This document shows, piece after piece, positions 4,817 through 10,153 of a stretch of 10,153 nucleotides of DNA; position 1 is the stretch's first letter, and every line of letters starts with the position of its first letter. A program made the position numbers and the translations under genes. Under the pieces are notes generated by a model that saw only the letters and a list, made by a program, of their open reading frames with translations, searched no databases and had not been told where the DNA came from. The DNA is from an uncultured Lachnospiraceae bacterium. Lineage in GTDB: Bacteria > Bacillota > Clostridia > Lachnospirales > Lachnospiraceae. The stretch spans positions 1 through 10,153 of the forward strand of contig CALZPS010000037.1 of assembly GCA_945827765.1 (NCBI GenBank). The letters run 5' to 3'.

Positions 4817-7282
4817 ATGAAATTGGTAAGATACAAAGCCACAATCAATGATGTGATGACGGAGAGAGAAAAACAGAATCAGCGTATCGCTTACGAGGCT
4901 GCAGCCGAGAGTATTGTCTTATTAGAAAATGACGGAACCTTGCCGATTACACCGGGTAAGGTAGCACTTTATGGCGGCGGAGCAGCGATGACTGTCAAGG
5001 GCGGCACCGGAAGCGGGGAAGTAAATGAGCGTCACAGTGTGGGAATCGAAGAAGGTCTGGAAAATGCAGGATTTACCGTGACGACCAAGGCGTGGCTGGC
5101 AGACTGGCGGAAGAAATACGAGGATGGAAAAGCAGCACATGGAAAAGGGTATCTGAAAAAAATGCTTTCCATGGATTCTTCAGAGATGATTAATATTATG
5201 GCAAATCCATATCGTCTCCCGGCAGGAAGAAAGATTACGATAGAAGATGTGAAAAACAGTGATACAGACACTTGTATTTATGTGGTATCCAGACAGGCAG
5301 GGGAGTGTGCTGACCGTGAACTGGAGAAGTTTGACTATCAGCTGATGGCTATGGAGAAAGAAAATATCCGCCGTGCAGTCAAAGCATACAAGAAAGTGAT
5401 TCTGGTCATCAATGTTGGCTGCTCGATGGATATGTCCGTTCTGGATGAGGTGCCGGGGATCAATGCAGTGATTTACTATTGCCAGCAGGGCATGGAAGGC
5501 GGCAATGCGTTTGCAGATATCGTGACCGGAAAGGTAAATCCGTCCGGCGCATTGAGTGATACATGGGTGTACAAATATGAGGATGTGCCTTATGCCATGG
5601 AGTATGCCAATATGGACGGCAATCCGATGGAGGCATATTATAATGAAGGTATCTATGTGGGGTACCGCTACTATGACACCTTTGGCGTGAAGGTTCGTTA
5701 TCCGTTTGGATATGGAAAGAGCTATACAACATTTGCGCTTGATTATAGAAAAGCAGCGATGGAAGGCAGCAAGGGCAGTATTGAGGTGGAAGTAACCAAT
5801 ACAGGAACATGTGCAGGTAAAAAAATCGTACAGATTTATGCATATTGTCCGCAGGAAGGTCTAAAAAAAGAATCCAAACGACTGATTGGATTTGACAAGA
5901 CTTCGCTTCTGAAACCGGGTGAAAAAGAGACTGTCACTGTGACATTTGAGGCACATGCTTTGGCATCTTATGACGAGGCAAAAGCCGCTTACGTGCTGGA
6001 GGCAGGAGATTATGTCCTGGCATACGGAGAGAATGCCGCAGAGGTGGTTCCGTGCGTGAATGTGAAACTGGATGAGAATGTCTGTCTGGAGCAGTGTGAA
6101 CATATCTGTCTGCCGGCAAAGAAAATTGAAGAACTTTCCGAAAAAGCGCCGGCTCAGGAATCCGTATCTGAGGGACTTCCGGTTATCGAGTGGAAGAGCA
6201 CAGAAATTGATACTTGTGTATATGATTACAGTGAATTGGAAGATACTACCACGGAGACGGTGGAAAGATGGATGGACAGCCTGACGGTCGATGAAATGAT
6301 TGAACTGCTGTCCGGAACCGGTGTGATGGGCGGAGAGCCGTATCTCACAGTCCCGGGTTCGGCGGCGTATACGAAAGCATTTCCGGAAAAAGGAATCTGC
6401 AGTACGGCACTGTGTGACGGACCTGCAGGTCTGCGCTTGCAGAGAGTGTCCGCATTGACAAAGAGCGGACAGATTAAACCAATGGAAATGATGATGGATT
6501 TTATGAATAATTTTCCGGGCTTTATGAAAAAGTTAATGACAGGAAATCCAAAGAAAGATACACTGCTTTACCAGAATGCAACGGCATTCCCGGTGGGGAC
6601 TGCTCTGGCACAGACATGGAATCAGGAAATGATTGAAAAAGTCGGAAACGCTGCCGGAGAAGAAATGGTAGAATATGGAGTGACATTCTGGCTGGCTCCG
6701 GGTATGAATATTCATCGTAATCCGTTGTGCGGCAGGAATTATGAATATTACAGTGAAGACCCGGTACTGAGCGGAAAATGTGCGGCTGCGATGTCGCGCG
6801 GCGTACAGTCACATCCGGGATGCTATGTGACCATCAAGCATTATGCTGCCAATAATCAGGAGACACAGAGGAATTTGATGTCCAGCAATATGGATGAGCG
6901 AACACTGCGGGAGATTTATCTGGAGGGATTCCGTATCGCTGTCCGCGAGGGTGGAGCGAAAGCAGTGATGACCAGCTACAATAAGCTGAACGATGTTTAT
7001 ACACCAAACAGCTATGACTTGTGTACGAAAGCACTCCGTCAGGAATGGGGGTTTGACGGTGTGGTGATGACAGACTGGATGTCTACGGACAAAGGACTGG
7101 CAGACCGTGCACAAGCTTATATCAGCGGTAACGATTTGCTGATGCCGGGCGGCGGTGGCTGCATCAAAGAAGTCAAAAAGGCATATAAAGAGGGACGGTT
7201 GAGTGAGGATGTGATTCGCCAGTCCTGCGGCAGACTGCTTGTACTGGTGGAAGAGAGTAATCCACAGAAAGAGTATTTTTGA
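4817..7282 (+). CDS. GH3 beta-glucosidase-like enzyme with reversed domain order
   Basis: This 821-residue glycoside hydrolase family 3 enzyme would release terminal sugars, most likely beta-linked glucose or xylose, from oligosaccharides. Most GH3 enzymes start with the TIM barrel; here the order is reversed. The alpha/beta domain comes first (about 25-300: ESIVLLENDGTLPI at 31-44; SRQAGECADR with acid/base candidate E163; NPSGALSDTW; YPFGYGKSYTTF at 295-306). A fibronectin-III-like domain follows (about 315-410). The barrel is last (about 480-780), with CDGPAGLR (533-540), KH at 674-675, and the nucleophile D753 in VVMTDWMS. Reversed GH3 enzymes are known from ruminal Ruminococcus and Butyrivibrio. 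No signal peptide is present, so it acts inside the cell on imported sugars. AGGAG (4805-4809) is 7 nt before the ATG. No transporter gene is adjacent. Confidence 0.92.
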   Translation: MKLVRYKATINDVMTEREKQNQRIAYEAAAESIVLLENDGTLPITPGKVALYGGGAAMTVKGGTGSGEVNERHSVGIEEGLENAGFTVTTKAWLADWRKKYEDGKAAHGKGYLKKMLSMDSSEMINIMANPYRLPAGRKITIEDVKNSDTDTCIYVVSRQAGECADRELEKFDYQLMAMEKENIRRAVKAYKKVILVINVGCSMDMSVLDEVPGINAVIYYCQQGMEGGNAFADIVTGKVNPSGALSDTWVYKYEDVPYAMEYANMDGNPMEAYYNEGIYVGYRYYDTFGVKVRYPFGYGKSYTTFALDYRKAAMEGSKGSIEVEVTNTGTCAGKKIVQIYAYCPQEGLKKESKRLIGFDKTSLLKPGEKETVTVTFEAHALASYDEAKAAYVLEAGDYVLAYGENAAEVVPCVNVKLDENVCLEQCEHICLPAKKIEELSEKAPAQESVSEGLPVIEWKSTEIDTCVYDYSELEDTTTETVERWMDSLTVDEMIELLSGTGVMGGEPYLTVPGSAAYTKAFPEKGICSTALCDGPAGLRLQRVSALTKSGQIKPMEMMMDFMNNFPGFMKKLMTGNPKKDTLLYQNATAFPVGTALAQTWNQEMIEKVGNAAGEEMVEYGVTFWLAPGMNIHRNPLCGRNYEYYSEDPVLSGKCAAAMSRGVQSHPGCYVTIKHYAANNQETQRNLMSSNMDERTLREIYLEGFRIAVREGGAKAVMTSYNKLNDVYTPNSYDLCTKALRQEWGFDGVVMTDWMSTDKGLADRAQAYISGNDLLMPGGGGCIKEVKKAYKEGRLSEDVIRQSCGRLLVLVEESNPQKEYF

Positions 7283-7309
7283 GACCGGATTTGAGCATTG
7301 ATTCTGAAC

Positions 7310-7357
7310 AAAAAAACGCTATGTAATCGGACTTTACCGTTTGCATAGCGTTTCTTT
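7310..7357. terminator. Bidirectional intrinsic terminator between convergent genes
   Basis: AAACGCTATG (7314-7323) pairs perfectly with CATAGCGTTT (7344-7353). On the plus strand the stem is followed by CTTTT; on the minus strand the A-run 7310-7316 becomes a T-run. It lies between the GH3 stop (7282) and the stop of the minus-strand flavodiiron gene (7383), so it can end both transcripts. Confidence 0.88.
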
Positions 7358-7382
7358 TCATGAGTATGAGTTGTCCGACAGG

Positions 7383-9173
7383 TCACTTAATCGGTTCAAA
7401 ATCCACAACACCGTGTTTACACAGCGGACAGATATAATCAGGTGGTAATTCCTCCCCTTCATAAATAAATCCGCAAACTTTGCAGACCCATCCTGTTTTG
7501 CCTTCTGTTTTCGGTTTGGGTTTTACATAATTCTGATAGTATGTATATGTCATTGTATCTTTGTCGGACATCACCCTCGCCTCCGTGATGCGGCAGATGA
7601 ACAGACCGTGTGTGTCCAAATCCACATAGGATTCTACTTCCAGCGACAGGAAAGCATTGATAAAATGTTTGAGGAACGGCAGTCCGTTGTCGGAGTGCAG
7701 CGATTCAAAATCTTTAAACTTGTCAGCATTTCTTCCGCTTTGGAAACCGAACCGCTCAAAGACAGAAAACGGAGCCTCTACGGACAGACAGTTCACGTTC
7801 ATTTTCTTCGTATTCTTAATGACATCATGTGAGTAATTCCGTTTATTGATATTGACCGCCACCCGGTTTGGATTGTCCGTAAGCTGCGTGACAGTGTTGA
7901 CAATCAGTCCGTTATCCTTTTTGCCGTCGTTGCAGGTGACTACATAAAGCCCATAGCCAAGCTTGAAAAGTGCCGTCATGTCCTGCTTGTTCGCCAGGGT
8001 GTCAGACTGTGCGATATATTCCTTGCACAGTTCGTCCGCAAGCTGTGCGATGGACTCCCGCGTATCCTGTTTCAACGCGGAGCGGATAGTAACATGATGT
8101 CTGGCAAAGGTCAGGTTTTTGCAGCCGGCAAGCATACCCCGCATCACATTTTTTGCCTGCGGTGCCCATGAACCGTTTTCCATAAATGCAACGGTGCGGT
8201 TCTGGAAATTGCGCTGAGTCAGGTGAGTGATAAATTCATGCATAGGCGGGAAAATATCAGCATTGTAGGTAGTGGTCGCCAGAACCAGCTTGTTATAACG
8301 GAAAGCATCTTCCACAGCCTCGGCCATATCGTCGCGTGCAAGGTCAGTAATTGCGACTTTGGGACATCCTCTTGCCTTCAGTTCGGATTCCAGAAGTAAA
8401 GCGGCCTGTTTTGTATTGCCATAGATAGAGGTATAGGCAATCAAAATCCCTTCTGTCTCCGGACGGTAAGAAGACCAGATATCGTAAAGATTGAGATAAT
8501 AACCAAGATTCTCAGTAAGTACCGGCCCGTGTGTAGGACAGATGATTTGGATATCCAGTGTGGCAGCAGCCTTCAGCAATGCCTGCACCTGCTCGCCATA
8601 TTTTCCGACAATACCGATATAATAACGTCTGGCCTCACACGCCCAATCTTCTTCTACATCGTTTGCCCCGAATTTTCCGAATCCGTCGGCAGAGAAAAGC
8701 ACCTTATCTGTGCTGTCATAAGTGACCATGACTTCCGGCCAGTGTACCATAGGTGCAAACACAAAGGTCAACGTATGAGTTCCCAGAGAAAGGGTGCCCC
8801 CATTGTCTACGCTAATCCGGCGGATACCGGAATCCAGATCAAAAAACTGATCAATCATGGTAAATGTCTTTTCATTGGCAACGATTGCGGTTTGTGAATA
8901 AGCCTCCATAAAACGAGCAATACTGCCCGCATGGTCAGGCTCCATATGCTGGATAATCAAATAATCCGGCTGTTTACCATCGAGTACCTCAACAACTTTT
9001 TGCAGCCATTCATCGGCAAAACGAATATCGACAGTGTCCATGACGGCAATTTTTTCGTCACAGATAACATAAGAATTGTATGCCATTCCGTTAGGAACGA
9101 TATACTGTCCCTCAAACAAATCTACCTCATGGTCATTGACTCCGACATAAAAAATGCTGTTTGTGATGTTCAT
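7383..9173 (-). CDS. Flavodiiron protein fused to flavin reductase and rubredoxin
   Basis: This cytoplasmic enzyme reduces O2 to water, or NO to N2O, and protects anaerobes. Four modules are visible in 596 residues. A metallo-beta-lactamase-like diiron domain (1-240) has all expected ligand positions: H76, E78, D80, H81, H144, D163, H215. A flavodoxin-like FMN domain (about 242-385) has the phosphate loop TSIYGNTK (248-255). A flavin-reductase-like domain (about 398-550) has MTALFKLGYGLYVVTC and the NGLIVNTVTQ strand. A short rubredoxin (562-596) has C564-x2-C567 and C582-x2-C585, only 14 residues apart instead of the usual ~29. Fusing electron-transfer modules to the core should let it take electrons with few partners. 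AGGAGGAT (minus strand, 9181-9188) is 7 nt before the ATG. The upstream gene ends 49 bases away on the same strand, so they may be cotranscribed. Confidence 0.93.
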   Translation of the reverse strand: MNITNSIFYVGVNDHEVDLFEGQYIVPNGMAYNSYVICDEKIAVMDTVDIRFADEWLQKVVEVLDGKQPDYLIIQHMEPDHAGSIARFMEAYSQTAIVANEKTFTMIDQFFDLDSGIRRISVDNGGTLSLGTHTLTFVFAPMVHWPEVMVTYDSTDKVLFSADGFGKFGANDVEEDWACEARRYYIGIVGKYGEQVQALLKAAATLDIQIICPTHGPVLTENLGYYLNLYDIWSSYRPETEGILIAYTSIYGNTKQAALLLESELKARGCPKVAITDLARDDMAEAVEDAFRYNKLVLATTTYNADIFPPMHEFITHLTQRNFQNRTVAFMENGSWAPQAKNVMRGMLAGCKNLTFARHHVTIRSALKQDTRESIAQLADELCKEYIAQSDTLANKQDMTALFKLGYGLYVVTCNDGKKDNGLIVNTVTQLTDNPNRVAVNINKRNYSHDVIKNTKKMNVNCLSVEAPFSVFERFGFQSGRNADKFKDFESLHSDNGLPFLKHFINAFLSLEVESYVDLDTHGLFICRITEARVMSDKDTMTYTYYQNYVKPKPKTEGKTGWVCKVCGFIYEGEELPPDYICPLCKHGVVDFEPIK

Positions 9174-9222
9174 TTATGTGATCCTCCTATCTCAATATTT
9201 CGTGCAATTTGGTATAGTAATA

Positions 9223-10107
9223 TCAGGACTGACAGGATAATCTGTCCGATATATTGTCCTGAATTCGATTACTTAATTGTCTATATAACACTTTTTCCTC
9301 TTCTGTAAATCCCAGAAGACGCGTTTGTTCATAATCATTTTGTGCAGACTGCAAATCATGTAGTACAGGCTGGCAAAGCGGCAGCAGAGTGTACTCCTGC
9401 ATTCGTTCTGACAAAGGAATGGCGGCTGAGCTTAGTTTCTCGGCAAGCGCCTTGCCTGCGTCGGAAAATGTTTTCCCGTCAGCGGATAGCTTCTTCTCCG
9501 TTTTCACATCAGTGACCTTAATCAGTTCCTTTGAGACCAGCTTGCCAATGGAAAAATGCAGCGTGCTGCGGGGAATGTTTGTGTATTCTGCCAGTTCCCT
9601 CGGGGTAACTGCCTTGGGGGACTGCATCAGATAGAAGAGAATCAAGGTCTCATTCAATGTCAACTGATTTTTCAAAGCTACAGTTTCTAATTGTGTTTCC
9701 AGAAACTTACGGTCGCGGTACACATTCATCAAAAATCCCTCGTTGTGAATGCTGTCGGCATTGATGCTGATCCGCTCATTTCCCAGTCTTTGTGTGCCGG
9801 GCAGGATGGAAGGCAGAACAAGTCCGTCGCCGGCACTGTCGATAAAGTAGCGATAGACATGTAAACGATTGGCCTCATAATCCTCCTCGTCAAACACGTG
9901 CTTGTAAAAATTATTGTAATATTCAAAGACCATAAGTTTCATTTTGATCGTATTGCTGATGCTCATGCCCTGGCTGGCGAGAGAACCTTTCGTTTTTACA
10001 TAATAATAAATCGGAGCCTGTAATGCATAGAAGACCTTCGCATAACGAATGTATTCCAGATTGAACATAAAATCTTCACACCAACTGATCTCTGTATCCA
10101 TGCGCAG
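9223..10107 (-). CDS. Partial protein: glycosyltransferase-2 C-terminal part joined to a MarR-like winged helix
   Basis: The gene is cut at its 5' end by the contig end; genomic sequence stops at 10107, and the apparent GTG start at 10122 is adapter. The first ~110 residues resemble the end of a family 2 glycosyltransferase: CEDFMFNLEYIRYAKVFYAL matches the (G)EDxxFNxxY block that carries the likely catalytic D, followed by PIYYYVKTKGSLAS. Residues about 155-232 form a MarR-like winged helix: NETLILFYLM, then PRELAEYTNIPRSTLHFSIG as the helix-turn-helix, then a wing around 205-216 and a C-terminal helix. The tail (about 233-299) is helical. The 5' part of the glycosyltransferase lies off the contig. 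It may be a real fusion in which the enzyme domain senses a sugar nucleotide and the winged helix binds DNA. The flavodiiron gene follows closely. Confidence 0.7.
   Translation of the reverse strand: MRMDTEISWCEDFMFNLEYIRYAKVFYALQAPIYYYVKTKGSLASQGMSISNTIKMKLMVFEYYNNFYKHVFDEEDYEANRLHVYRYFIDSAGDGLVLPSILPGTQRLGNERISINADSIHNEGFLMNVYRDRKFLETQLETVALKNQLTLNETLILFYLMQSPKAVTPRELAEYTNIPRSTLHFSIGKLVSKELIKVTDVKTEKKLSADGKTFSDAGKALAEKLSSAAIPLSERMQEYTLLPLCQPVLHDLQSAQNDYEQTRLLGFTEEEKVLYRQLSNRIQDNISDRLSCQS
9231..9246. repeat. Small inverted repeat upstream of the flavodiiron gene
   Basis: GACAG (9231-9235) and CTGTC (9242-9246) flank GATAAT. It lies about 58 bases upstream of the flavodiiron start codon, inside the last codons of the upstream gene. 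It could be an operator, but coding constraint and chance explain it equally well. Confidence 0.3.
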
Positions 10108-10153
10108 CTGTCTCTTATACACATCTCCGAGCCCACGAGACCGTACTAGATCT
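10108..10153 (+). other. Illumina Nextera adapter read-through (not genomic)
   Basis: CTGTCTCTTATACACATCT (10108-10126) is the Tn5 mosaic end used in Nextera libraries. CCGAGCCCACGAGAC (10127-10141) is the rest of the read-2 adapter, CGTACTAG (10142-10149) equals the i7 index N702, and ATCT (10150-10153) begins the P7 flank. The order and junctions are exact. On the minus strand the mosaic end translates to a false N-terminus M-Y-K-R-Q for the truncated gene. Confidence 0.98.

Noticed and set aside
8931..9308. Plus-strand open frame of 125 codons opposite the flavodiiron gene
   Set aside because: It is antisense to a well-supported gene; the other antisense frames in this window were rejected for the same reason.
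10108..10126. Transposon end at the right edge
   Set aside because: It is the Tn5 mosaic end, but it runs straight into Nextera adapter and index sequence, so it is a library artefact.

Overview
This window looks like a chromosomal piece from an anaerobic gut Firmicute of the Lachnospiraceae/Clostridia type. The support is protein flavour and base composition, not a database match: a ClpX-like AAA+ unfoldase with Clostridia-style sequence, an Rpn-type PD-(D/E)XK nuclease, a cytoplasmic GH3 glycosidase with reversed domain order, an O2-reducing flavodiiron protein, purine-rich AGGAG ribosome binding sites and mid-range GC. The last 46 bases are not genomic. They are Illumina Nextera read-through adapter, so the real sequence ends at about 10107, where the contig breaks inside a gene.

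Layout from left to right. Positions 1-1030 (+) hold the C-terminal part of a ClpX-family unfoldase. Next comes a 363-base gap with CIRCE-like arms at an abnormal spacing and an 18-bp tandem repeat. Positions 1394-2302 (+) encode an Rpn/PD-(D/E)XK transposase-family nuclease. A strong extended -10 promoter drives tRNA-Val(CAC) at 2496-2569, followed by a hairpin terminator. The terminator sits inside a dense nest of inverted and direct repeats (2579-2784) that reaches the ribosome binding site of a ketopantoate reductase gene (panE, 2800-3774).

Downstream of panE is the 3' stump of a quinolinate synthase gene (nadA, about 3803-3928) and another short protein-like tail (3930-4019). An HD-domain hydrolase (4040-4630) and a large GH3 beta-glucosidase-like enzyme (4817-7282) follow. 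A bidirectional terminator separates the GH3 gene from a convergent minus-strand pair: a four-part flavodiiron protein (7383-9173) and, upstream of it, a truncated gene joining the C-terminal end of a glycosyltransferase-2 domain to a MarR-like winged helix (9223-10107).

Most of this is housekeeping and accessory metabolism rather than one coherent system. The plus-strand genes concern protein quality control, coenzyme A supply, sugar hydrolysis and an unknown HD phosphohydrolase. The minus-strand pair probably forms one transcript coupling oxygen detoxification to a possible regulator. The least explained parts are the repeat nest after the tRNA, the stretched CIRCE-like repeat, the nadA stump and the GT2-winged helix fusion.
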